The position numbers were made by a program, and so were the translations under genes. Positions 26,101 to 32,371 of a stretch of 64,000 nt of DNA are shown piece by piece. Origin of the DNA: JBKBKC01 sp046294265 (lineage in GTDB: Bacteria; Pseudomonadota; Alphaproteobacteria; Rhodobacterales; Rhodobacteraceae); the NCBI GenBank assembly GCA_046294265.1, contig JBKBKC010000004.1:62001-126000 (forward strand). Direction: 5' to 3'. Below the pieces are notes generated by a model. The model saw nothing but the letters and a program-made list of their open reading frames with translations, had not been told where the DNA came from and did no database searches. Position 1 is the stretch's first letter, and the number at the start of each line of letters is the position of its first letter.

Positions 26101-26185
26101 CGCCACCATTCCGGGCAAATGGGTGATGATGCAGTTGTTCCCGCTGGTGGATAACTGGGACCAGGAGAAGCAAGCCTATGTATGA
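23180..26185 (+). CDS. Cluster protein E: long helical protein with toxin-like C-terminal domain
   Basis: A 1001-residue protein. Residues 1-780 are helical and Ala/Lys/Asp-rich with loose repeats of the A..AL..A..D type, and a Gly/Ser hinge (GSVGGGSGGD) near 314-323. The last ~210 residues are different. A motif GHSLDRHGPEVSDEKLLRRL begins at residue 794 (His795, Arg799, His800), then TTGIAPDD, an SSRFDNFESWLQ segment and a beta-rich C-terminus ending near WVMMQLFPLVDNW. This layout, with a long delivery stalk and a short His-containing C-terminal domain, resembles polymorphic toxins with RNase-like tips. There is no signal peptide. The ATG at 23180 follows AGGAGAGGGAAC. Toxin activity is an inference from motif style and from the small gene F 30 bp downstream. 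Confidence 0.72.
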   Translation: MTDTGPSDTRTLPQKVSQWIGAVYSALKWSDEPPGMSQPSQAALDLLGMIADPRTTMATAPEDATDTEVLAIDTAYDTLVFTLRAHTSSDVANVRKEFDGLLKMVSDTKGAVVKRLKDRQTALTDRLAEVPYADGAPTEDVRRLARTRTALHKDVSAAETQDSLATIDVRIDDFGKDTDAVVAVIPLRKAALDDIAAFEAEVKKLAADLDRGFFEYLGITAKAARGRITTAVDAKDLKAATDGLAAARSKVADALAYAEDYDNWARKVEVYLATMVPPTEKDRLGNLRHDLADAAAARARAGDFPAARNELAKFEADGSVGGGSGGDFDKTAKFAADVAALQNGPEIATIKIVKPTGHTTIDPEFAAARKKGLKDKDLPAAQALLDALKLKVAGSYSVCLLLQRYGALVTSATPNTDPVKQAIQRANVKCGAKDWGGALSEFSGLDASIGEKADATRRLAKLTKRVELLRGPELAAFTYVSGFLTTAQNEINAAAYDKADAAMDTADAELKSVEPWAALAADARAARVAHDNGDVYGLLGAADTLAQQHKYAAAMPELKAAIAGYQAIGAYGASRAQVDFLHATLDAASETGKAVKAALDKAHDLAVVQKKVVEARDALLDVLKQPALAEAGTEAGAWLAQLKPVEDRHNGLIGKVEPAAAKKTLQDSLEAAKTKAGVDKDIPAAVKLLEAHAALVTDARDYIALRKRLVNVKAALDRAAKTFAADPLVVAAIYDGPDDKSLVKAMADVDAQAVKGDVSKAVKECDKLLKDWSGRMRAAGKTYELADASVGNAGHSLDRHGPEVSDEKLLRRLTTGIAPDDKTSTTKKSSRFDNFESWLQAREISAQEVESMEQVPGSGVTIDLSKPEIPLDDNAVIKVDCQPIDHEGPIDKAFVGIKPEIGVDADKGRIVKGDTFETYETLTGITKSKAMWLFEIDYSDLIIPPTHTTIPHDKRNPKGYKELWTARKPTVPLPATIPGKWVMMQLFPLVDNWDQEKQAYV

Positions 26186-26215
26186 TCAGGTTCTGGCGGC
26201 AGGGAAGGCCGATAC

Positions 26216-26596
26216 ATGAAGATCAACAGCCATGCGGTCGAGCGGTATGTCTGGATGCTGACCAACGGCATCGCCGCCTCGCGCAGCGACCCGATGGAGG
26301 AACTGACGGGCTATGACTACGAGATCGACCTGATGATCGCCGCGGCGCGGGAGGCGGGCGAAGAGGAGCTCTTGCGCCGATCCGTCGATTCTCTGCTGTC
26401 GGACCCAGAGGGGCGGATCGGCATGTTCTCTGGCCAGGTCCACGGGTTTCGCGACGATGAGATGGTGGACCTGCTGACCCACGCCTATGAGCGGATCTGG
26501 CCCGACCTTCCTCGCAGCCTGCCTGGTGAGGCGCCCGCGATGGAGTTCGTGCCGATGACCGATGCCGAATGGGCGGCGCGGCAGGGCAAGGCATAG
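26216..26596 (+). CDS. Cluster protein F: small acidic protein, possible immunity factor
   Basis: A 126-residue cytoplasmic protein with many Glu/Asp residues, mostly helical (YEIDLMIAAAREAGEEELLR, then DDEMVDLLTHAYERIW). There is no signal peptide and no family I recognise. It begins 30 bp after the putative toxin gene E and ends 8 bp before gene G, with GGGAAGG as a ribosome site. A small acidic gene directly after a large protein with a toxin-like C-terminus is the usual position of an immunity gene. That is positional inference; it could equally be a chaperone for loading E. Confidence 0.68.
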   Translation: MKINSHAVERYVWMLTNGIAASRSDPMEELTGYDYEIDLMIAAAREAGEEELLRRSVDSLLSDPEGRIGMFSGQVHGFRDDEMVDLLTHAYERIWPDLPRSLPGEAPAMEFVPMTDAEWAARQGKA

Positions 26597-26604
26597 GTGG
26601 CGCG

Positions 26605-27861
26605 ATGGCCGATCAGGCAGCAAGTCCGGCATTCGACAGCGAGGCGATATCGGCCCTGTTGAAAAAGGCCGCCGCAAGCGGAGGTCAATTCAACTTTGCC
26701 TTCGGCTTGGGATCGCAGCCCCAGAAATGCGGCCTGATGCTGGACTTGCGCAAGCCGGGCCAGGCGCTGAAGACGCAATTGAAACAGGCGGGCGACGATC
26801 TGAAGAAGATCTGCTTTGGCACGTTGACGGTGGTGGACGGGGATGTGCTTTTGCAGCCTCTCCGGCCCTTGAAGGGCATGATCAAGCAACTGAAGCGCCG
26901 ATTCCGTGACGAGGGATTGCTCAGGTTCACACCGGTTCTCGTGGATGCCTCGGGCGTGCCAGTGGACGAGGACACGCTGCCAGACGATGACGAAGGCGAC
27001 GTGGCGGATGGCACCGTTCCCGCCGACGCGGATGCGGGCGGGCAACCCGCAGGCTTCGACCACGAGGCGGTGAAGCAGCGGCTTGTCGCGGTCAAGGGCC
27101 GGATCGAGGCCCTGCCGCGGGACGCAATCGGACCCATCCTGGACGGTTTCAAGCTGGCTGTCGCGCAGCTCAGGGCAGGCGATCCGACCGTCGTGGAGAC
27201 GCTGGACGGGTTGGAGCAGGCGATTGACGAGTTCGCCGCGAGGCCCGTGCAACCCGCCACAGCGGGCGATGCGGCCGCCAAGATCACGGCGGCGCTGACC
27301 GGGCTGGTGCCGCGCATCCGCTCGCTGCCCCCCGGTCCGGTTCAGACGGCGCTGGCACAGTCCGCGCGCGGCGTGCAGCAATTCGTGCAGGCGGGCGATA
27401 CGGGGTCGGCCGTCGCGGCATTGCGCGCGTTGGTCGCTGAACTTCAGGCTGCCGAGGCATCCGGCCCGGGCCAGGCGGCCGGGCCTGCGCCGCTGGACAT
27501 CTGGAACGGCGCCAAGGAGGGCGTCGATACAGGGCTGACCCAGCTTCAGCAGGCGCTGCGGGGCTATGGCCATCCGGCGCTGGACCGCATCGCGGAATTC
27601 GGCCTTGCAGGGCTGTCGGGCGGCGGGGTCCAGACGGCGCTCATGGCATCGCTGGTCACCTATTCCCGAGCGCCGGGCGACATGGGTGCGCGGGACGCGG
27701 TGGTTGAGGCAATCGCCGGGTATCGCGGATTTCTGGCGGGCAATCCGCTCGTGGCGCTGTGCGACGACAATCCGTTCAACGTGAAGGTCGAGCTGGCGGC
27801 GACCTTGGGCCGCGCGCTGGACCAGATCGAGGAACGGTTGGCGGGCCAGGGGCTGGCTTGA
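26605..27861 (+). CDS. Cluster protein G: paralogue of protein A
   Basis: A 418-residue protein with the same plan as A. The N-terminal domain is residues 1-122 (GGQFNFAFGLGSQPQKCGLM, then CFGTLTVVDGDVLLQP and PVLVDASGVPVDED), followed by an acidic linker (DTLPDDDEGDVADG). Helical repeats lie at about 153-212 and 220-283 (VKGRIEALPRDAIGPILDGF, PRIRSLPPGPVQTALAQSA). The C-terminal module is about 295-418 (YRGFLAGNPLVALCDDNPFN, corresponding to A's YQAELETPFYQVVDNGNGFQ). It lacks a signal peptide. The ATG at 26605 is 8 bp after the gene F stop. Finding the same rare architecture at both ends of the cluster suggests that the whole 14 kb is one functional unit. Confidence 0.74.
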   Translation: MADQAASPAFDSEAISALLKKAAASGGQFNFAFGLGSQPQKCGLMLDLRKPGQALKTQLKQAGDDLKKICFGTLTVVDGDVLLQPLRPLKGMIKQLKRRFRDEGLLRFTPVLVDASGVPVDEDTLPDDDEGDVADGTVPADADAGGQPAGFDHEAVKQRLVAVKGRIEALPRDAIGPILDGFKLAVAQLRAGDPTVVETLDGLEQAIDEFAARPVQPATAGDAAAKITAALTGLVPRIRSLPPGPVQTALAQSARGVQQFVQAGDTGSAVAALRALVAELQAAEASGPGQAAGPAPLDIWNGAKEGVDTGLTQLQQALRGYGHPALDRIAEFGLAGLSGGGVQTALMASLVTYSRAPGDMGARDAVVEAIAGYRGFLAGNPLVALCDDNPFNVKVELAATLGRALDQIEERLAGQGLA

Positions 27862-27870
27862 GCGAGGACA

Positions 27871-27885
27871 GCGGGCGTCGCCCGC
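27871..27885 (+). terminator. Short GC hairpin after the large-protein cluster
   Basis: GCGGGC and GCCCGC arms of 6 bp around a 3-nt loop, 10 bp after the stop of protein G. There is no T-run behind it. It is a plausible 3' end for the E-F-G transcript, but weak. Confidence 0.35.
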
Positions 27886-27910
27886 GTGGCCTTTGCGCGG
27901 GCGGCGCGGC

Positions 27911-27927
27911 TGTCCCACCGTGGGACA
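27911..27927. promoter_or_regulatory. 8-bp inverted repeat, operator-like
   Basis: TGTCCCAC and GTGGGACA with a single central base, between the convergent protein G and fabI genes. It is too tight to form a stable RNA hairpin and looks like a binding site for a dimeric regulator, but neither flanking gene starts here. Function unknown. Confidence 0.35.
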
Positions 27928-28005
27928 CGTCTCTGCCACAACAATATCAGGGGCTTGCGCGGCCGAGTTTACCGAACCTTAATACTCTACCCCGCGTCGC
28001 CCCGG

Positions 28006-28794
28006 TCAGAGGTTCTCGGCTTGCGGCATCCCCAGCACGTGGAACCCGCCGTCCACCCGCACAACCTCGCCGGTCGTATAGGCGCCGTAGTCTGACGCGA
28101 GCCAGACGGCGGTGCCCCCCACCGCCTCCAGCGTCGCGTTGGAGCGTAGCGGCGCGTTCGCCTCGGTATGGCGGAAGGTGGCGCGGGCGCCGCCGATGGC
28201 GGCCCCGGCGAGCGTCTTCATCGGCCCGGGGCTGATCGCGTTCACGCGCACCTTCTGCGGGCCGAGGTCATTGGCCAGATAGCGGACCGAGCTTTCCAGC
28301 GCGGCCTTGGCCACCCCCATCACGTTGTAGTTGGGCGTCACGCGGTTCGAGCCCTGAAAGGTCAGCGTGAGGCAGGTGCCGCCCTCTAGCATCAGTTCGG
28401 AGGCGCGGCGGCAGATGTCGATGAAGCTGAAGCAACTGATCGTCAGAGAATTCTTGAAATTCGCGCGGCTGGTGTTGATGAAGCGGCCCGTGAGTTCGGC
28501 CTTGTCGGAATAGGCGATGGCGTGGACGACGAAATCGAGGGTTCCCCAGCGGTCCTTCAGCGCCAGGAAACAGGCGTCAAGGCTGTCGTCGTTCGTCACA
28601 TCCACATCGACCAGAAAATCCGACCCGACCGAGGCCGCCAGCGGCTCTACCCGCTTGCCGAAGGCCTCGCCCTGGTAGGAAAAGGCGAGTTCCGCGCCCT
28701 CGTCGGCCATGGCGCGGGCGATGCCCCAGGCGATGGAGCGTTCGTTGGCCACGCCCATCACAAGCCCGCGTTTGCCCTTCATCAGATCGGCCAT
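28006..28794 (-). CDS. fabI: Enoyl-ACP reductase FabI
   Basis: A 262-residue short-chain dehydrogenase that carries out the last reduction of fatty-acid elongation using NAD(P)H. The N-terminal nucleotide site is GLVMGVANERSIAWGIA. The catalytic Tyr-X6-Lys is Tyr156/Lys163 in PNYNVMGVAKAALE, followed by ISPGPMKTLAG, which lines the substrate pocket. It is downstream of fabB on the same strand (35 bp gap), consistent with a fabB-fabI transcript. Length and motifs are those of FabI, not FabL or FabV. Confidence 0.94.
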   Translation of the reverse strand: MADLMKGKRGLVMGVANERSIAWGIARAMADEGAELAFSYQGEAFGKRVEPLAASVGSDFLVDVDVTNDDSLDACFLALKDRWGTLDFVVHAIAYSDKAELTGRFINTSRANFKNSLTISCFSFIDICRRASELMLEGGTCLTLTFQGSNRVTPNYNVMGVAKAALESSVRYLANDLGPQKVRVNAISPGPMKTLAGAAIGGARATFRHTEANAPLRSNATLEAVGGTAVWLASDYGAYTTGEVVRVDGGFHVLGMPQAENL

Positions 28795-28829
28795 GGCCGG
28801 GGTTTCCTTGTCCAGATCGGGTGGGTGGG

Positions 28830-30059
28830 TCAGTCGAGATAGCGGCTCATCACCAGCGTCGCATTAGTTCCGCCGAAGCCGAAGCTGTTGGAGAGCACGC
28901 CGTCGATTTCGATCCCCTCGCGCAGCGTGGTCACGATTTCGGACGGGTCGAGTGCGGGGTCGAGCTGGCGCACATTGGCCGAGGCGGCGATGAAGCCTGC
29001 GTTCATCATGATCAGCGAATAGATCGCCTCATGCACTCCGGTCGCCCCAAGGGAATGGCCGGTGAGCGACTTGGTGGAAGCGACGGGCGGGGTGGCGCCA
29101 CGGCCAAAGACGCGGCGGATCGCCTCGATCTCGGTCACGTCGCCGACGGCGGTCGAGGTGCCGTGGCTGTTGATATAGTCGATGCGTCGTCCCGTGGGCA
29201 GGGTGGACAGCGCCAGCTTCATCGACCGCTCGCCACCCTCGCCCGAGGGGGCCACCATGTCATGGCCGTCCGAGGTGGCGCCGTAGCCGGTGAGTTCGCC
29301 GTAGATTTTCGCGCCGCGCGCCAGGGCATGAGACAGTTCCTCCAGCACGACGACCCCGCCGCCGCCCGCGATCACGAAGCCGTCGCGGGTGGCGTCATAG
29401 GTGCGCGAGGCGGTTTCGGGGGCGTCGTTGTATTTCGAGCTCATCGCCCCCATGGCGTCGAAGAGGCACGACAGGGTCCAGTCCAGTTCCTCGCCGCCGC
29501 CCGCGAACACGATGTCCTGCTTGCCCATCTGGATCAGTTCGGCGCCGTTGCCGATGCAATGCGCGCTGGTCGAGCAGGCGGAGGTGATGGAATAGTTCAC
29601 GCCCTTGATCTTGAACGGCGTGGCAAGGCAGGCCGAGGTGGTGGACGACATCCCCTTGGTCACGCCGAAGGGACCGATCCGTTTCGGGCTGCCACTGTCG
29701 CGCACGATGTTGTGCGCCTTGAAAAAGCTTTTCGTCGAGGGGCCGCCAGAGCCGACGATGATCCCCGTGCGGTCGTTCGACACGTCGCCGGGTTCCAGCC
29801 CGCTGTCCTTCACCGCCTGCGCCATGGCGATGAAGTTGTAGGCCGCCCCGTCGCCCATGAAGCGCAGGTCGCGCTTGTCGATGTGATCCTCGAAGGTGAT
29901 GACGGGCTGGCCATGCACCTGGCTGCGGAACCCGCGTTCGGCATAGTCGGGGGCAAAGACGATGCCCGACTTGCCCGCGCGCAATGAGGCCTTGACTTCG
30001 GCTGCGGTGTTGCCGATGGGCGAGACGATGCCGATCCCGGTGATGACGACGCGGCGCAT
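28830..30059 (-). CDS. fabB: Beta-ketoacyl-ACP synthase I FabB
   Basis: A 409-residue condensing enzyme for unsaturated fatty-acid elongation. The catalytic triad Cys-His-His is visible in ITSACSTSAHCIG, NSHGTSTAVGDVTE and KSLTGHSLGATG. The start at 30059 follows AGGAGG and gives MRRVVITGIGIVSPIG; a start five codons upstream has no ribosome site. In most alphaproteobacteria fabA lies directly upstream. Here an oppositely oriented AT-rich gene and about 780 bp separate fabA from fabB, so fabB must have its own promoter in 30060-30275. Confidence 0.93.
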   Translation of the reverse strand: MRRVVITGIGIVSPIGNTAAEVKASLRAGKSGIVFAPDYAERGFRSQVHGQPVITFEDHIDKRDLRFMGDGAAYNFIAMAQAVKDSGLEPGDVSNDRTGIIVGSGGPSTKSFFKAHNIVRDSGSPKRIGPFGVTKGMSSTTSACLATPFKIKGVNYSITSACSTSAHCIGNGAELIQMGKQDIVFAGGGEELDWTLSCLFDAMGAMSSKYNDAPETASRTYDATRDGFVIAGGGGVVVLEELSHALARGAKIYGELTGYGATSDGHDMVAPSGEGGERSMKLALSTLPTGRRIDYINSHGTSTAVGDVTEIEAIRRVFGRGATPPVASTKSLTGHSLGATGVHEAIYSLIMMNAGFIAASANVRQLDPALDPSEIVTTLREGIEIDGVLSNSFGFGGTNATLVMSRYLD

Positions 30060-30155
30060 GGTGGCCTCCTGCAAGGTCAGTTACCTTTGTGTAGGCGACG
30101 GTTGGCGGGGGGGCAAGGTGGGAGGCTACCGCCGATGTTCTCTGTGACGCCTCGT

Positions 30156-30180
30156 ATGCTGTGAGTTTGCATCACAGCAT
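30156..30180. promoter_or_regulatory. 9-bp inverted repeat between fabB and an AT-rich orphan gene
   Basis: ATGCTGTGA and TCACAGCAT arms separated by 7 bases, followed by TATTTT. It contains TGTGA-N7-TCACA, one base off the TGTGA-N6-TCACA spacing of CRP-type sites. It lies in the divergent region upstream of fabB (minus) and the orphan gene at 30276 (plus), so an operator is more likely than a terminator. A second, weaker repeat CTGTCA/TGACAG is at 30190-30217. Confidence 0.42.
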
Positions 30181-30275
30181 TATTTTGAGCTGTCACCGGC
30201 GGCACATGCTATGACAGAACGTCGATGAACGGTCAGCGCGACACGACTAACACGAAAGACCTATTTGGAGACGCC

Positions 30276-30701
30276 ATGAAAATAATATTTTTTTCGATTT
30301 TCCTCATCCTGAACGTGCTTCTTGCTACAGAAGGAAATGCCCAAGAAGTAAAAACCGTGCCGCATTCATCAGGAGGGTCGATTGACACCGGGCCCGATGG
30401 CTATCTGCGCAATACCTTTAAGGCAGCGAAGCCAAGCTTTTTTCAGGAAATATTGGAGCTGGCAAGATCAGGTACGCAATTCATCGCGAAGCGTGCCGGT
30501 TGGCTTGGATTGGCAATCGAAGCGTTATCTCACGCGAACGAACATTATCCATTTGATCAACTTGCAGGGGATGCCCTTGAGACACTTGAGGATGGCGCTG
30601 AAATCACTGGAAACTTTGTCCTAGATGTTGTGGAAAGCGCTGCGATAGTAGTACTTTTTGTTGGCTTCATGGCATGGGACTTGGCGACAGGAAACTGGTA
30701 G
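30276..30701 (+). CDS. AT-rich orphan: small secreted/membrane protein of unknown function
   Basis: A 141-residue protein with a strong signal peptide (residues 1-23, MKIIFFSIFLILNVLLATEG, cut near NAQ). A soluble middle follows, then a C-terminal hydrophobic segment (about 117-135, VVESAAIVVLFVGFMAW) that would anchor it in the membrane. No family is recognised. Codon use is unlike all neighbours: ATA, AAA, TTT and TTA-type codons are frequent, and base composition drops to near AT balance. It sits between fabA and fabB in the opposite orientation. This points to horizontal acquisition. The ATG at 30276 is chosen because the signal peptide starts there and GGAGACGCC precedes it. Confidence 0.66.
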   Translation: MKIIFFSIFLILNVLLATEGNAQEVKTVPHSSGGSIDTGPDGYLRNTFKAAKPSFFQEILELARSGTQFIAKRAGWLGLAIEALSHANEHYPFDQLAGDALETLEDGAEITGNFVLDVVESAAIVVLFVGFMAWDLATGNW

Positions 30702-30837
30702 GCCTTGCGGGCAAAGCGCAGGAAACCGTTTCAGTTTCGCCGTTGCTGGCCTTCTGATGAGGTTTGCAGACGTAGCGAAAGGTTTGAAAGCGCATTGAAG
30801 TTCAAATTCGCAGCGCTTCTGGTGCAACCCTCACCCC

Positions 30838-31347
30838 TCACGCCTCGCTCAGCGCCACCTTCATGTCCTTGACCTGATAGATCACGTCGCCATCCGCCTC
30901 CACGATGCCATCGGCCACGCCCATCGTCAGGCGGCGCGATTGCAGCGCCTTGGTGAAATCGACGCGGTAGGTCAGCATCTTGCGGTCGGGCCGCACCATC
31001 CCCGTCAGCTTCACCTCGCCCACCCCCAAGGCATAGCCGCGCCCCTGCCAGCCGCGCCAGCCAAGGTTGAAGCCGGTCAGTTGCCACAACCCGTCAAGGC
31101 CGAGGCAGCCGGGCATGATCGGGTTGCCGGGGAAGTGGCAGGCAAAGAACCACAGGTCGGGCGAGATGTCGAATTCGGCCACCACATGCCCCTTGCCATG
31201 CGCGCCACCGTCGCCGGAAATGTCGGTGATGCGGTCCATCATCAGCATCGGCGGTTCGGGAAGCTGCGCGTTGCCGCGGCCGAAAAGCTCTCCCCGCGCG
31301 CATTTCAAGAGGTCCTCGCGGTCGAAACGTGTCGGAAACACCGTCAT
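30838..31347 (-). CDS. fabA: 3-hydroxydecanoyl-ACP dehydratase/isomerase FabA
   Basis: A 169-residue hot-dog-fold enzyme that dehydrates 3-hydroxydecanoyl-ACP and isomerises trans-2 to cis-3, the branch point to unsaturated fatty acids. The active-site His is in FFACHFPGNPIMPG and the Asp in CLGLDGLWQL. Typical flanks are PEPPMLMMDRITDI and LTGMVRPDRKMLTYRVDF. FabB, its pathway partner, is the next gene on this strand beyond the inserted orphan. Confidence 0.94.
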   Translation of the reverse strand: MTVFPTRFDREDLLKCARGELFGRGNAQLPEPPMLMMDRITDISGDGGAHGKGHVVAEFDISPDLWFFACHFPGNPIMPGCLGLDGLWQLTGFNLGWRGWQGRGYALGVGEVKLTGMVRPDRKMLTYRVDFTKALQSRRLTMGVADGIVEADGDVIYQVKDMKVALSEA

Positions 31348-31436
31348 ATGGCCTGTTGCCCCCCATTGGCCCCGGCCTTGGCTACCGGACTGTCACAACA
31401 AGTAACACCCGTGCTTTGGCGCGTGCAAGGGCGCGG

Positions 31437-32129
31437 TCAGAGCGGGCGGACCGGGGGAAAGGCGTTCATGTCGGCAAAGCGGCAGAAGGCCGGGCGCGCG
31501 AGGTCGAAGTGCGGCAGGCGGGCGCGCAGGGTGTCGGTGTGGCGGGCCATGGCGGCGGTGAGGGCAGGCAGGGTCTCGCGCGGCAGCCAGGCGCGGACAT
31601 AGGCCATGGTCAGGTGAAAGCCGTAGGTATCGTGCCGGGGGTGGCGGATGCCGAGGGCCGCCGACAGCGCCTCGCGCCAGGCGCGGGCGGTGGCCTCATC
31701 CCCGTCCGTGGCGCCGGTGAGCGAGAGGCCAAAGGGCGTAACCTCGGTGACGCGCATTCGGAAGGGCGGCGGGGGGGCGAAACCGTCGAGGCGGGCGGCG
31801 AGGGTGCCTGCGATGGTGTCGAGATCGGCGTCGAGGGGCAGGCCGATCGCCCAGCGGTCGGAGGTGCGGGCGGTTTCGATCACGCCGTCGAACAGCGTCA
31901 TGTGCCAGCTTCCGACATCGGTGAAGGCAAAGTGGTCGGCCCAGGGCGCGGCCATCATGGCGCCGCGCAGGTCCAGCAGCGCGGCCTCGCTGGGTGAACC
32001 GGGGATCAGCTGGCAGACCACGGTGACGCCCGCCTCGGGCAGGAAGCGCCCGGATGCGTCGAAGCGGATGCCAAGGTGGGGGTTGTCGGGGTTGCCCTCG
32101 GGGGCGACGGTATCGTGCCAGTTCGGCAT
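31437..32129 (-). CDS. DUF1868 protein, 2H phosphoesterase-like
   Basis: A 230-residue protein with two His-X-Thr motifs, WHMTLFDGV (N-terminal half) and FHLTMAYVR (C-terminal half), the hallmark of the 2H phosphoesterase/LigT-like fold. The N-terminal PHLGIRFDASGRFLPEAGVT block and PFRMRVTEVTPFGLSLTGAT match the DUF1868 family, whose members act on RNA or nucleotide 2',3'-type linkages in studied relatives; the substrate here is unknown. The ATG at 32129 (MPNWHD) is chosen as the conserved beginning; the open frame extends 13 codons further. Confidence 0.78.
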   Translation of the reverse strand: MPNWHDTVAPEGNPDNPHLGIRFDASGRFLPEAGVTVVCQLIPGSPSEAALLDLRGAMMAAPWADHFAFTDVGSWHMTLFDGVIETARTSDRWAIGLPLDADLDTIAGTLAARLDGFAPPPPFRMRVTEVTPFGLSLTGATDGDEATARAWREALSAALGIRHPRHDTYGFHLTMAYVRAWLPRETLPALTAAMARHTDTLRARLPHFDLARPAFCRFADMNAFPPVRPL

Positions 32130-32371
32130 CTTTCGGGTCCTTCTGCGGTGGTCTGGCAGTGTCTGCACGGCGCGGGGTAATGGCAGACTGTGACGGCGGC
32201 ATTGCGATCCTGCCCGATCCTTCCGCGTCGACGCAGCGGGAACGATTAATTTCGCCCGGATGCGGAAGCCGCGCTGGCCTTTCGCGCCGAATGCGCGCAG
32301 TGCGGGGGGAGGAAAGCGTGGAACCGTCCGACCTCCGCGCGCGTTCAGTTGCCGTTTAGGAGAACAATCCC

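Noticed and set aside
13967..27861. Interpretation as a type VI or extracellular contractile injection gene set
   Set aside because: No sheath, tube, baseplate, VgrG/PAAR or ClpV-like gene is present; only effector-like and helical proteins are seen.
12903..28000. A duplicated tRNA-Gly 3' end that would mark an attR site
   Set aside because: No copy of the T-arm/acceptor sequence was found in the region read by eye; an integrated element is suggested only by debris.
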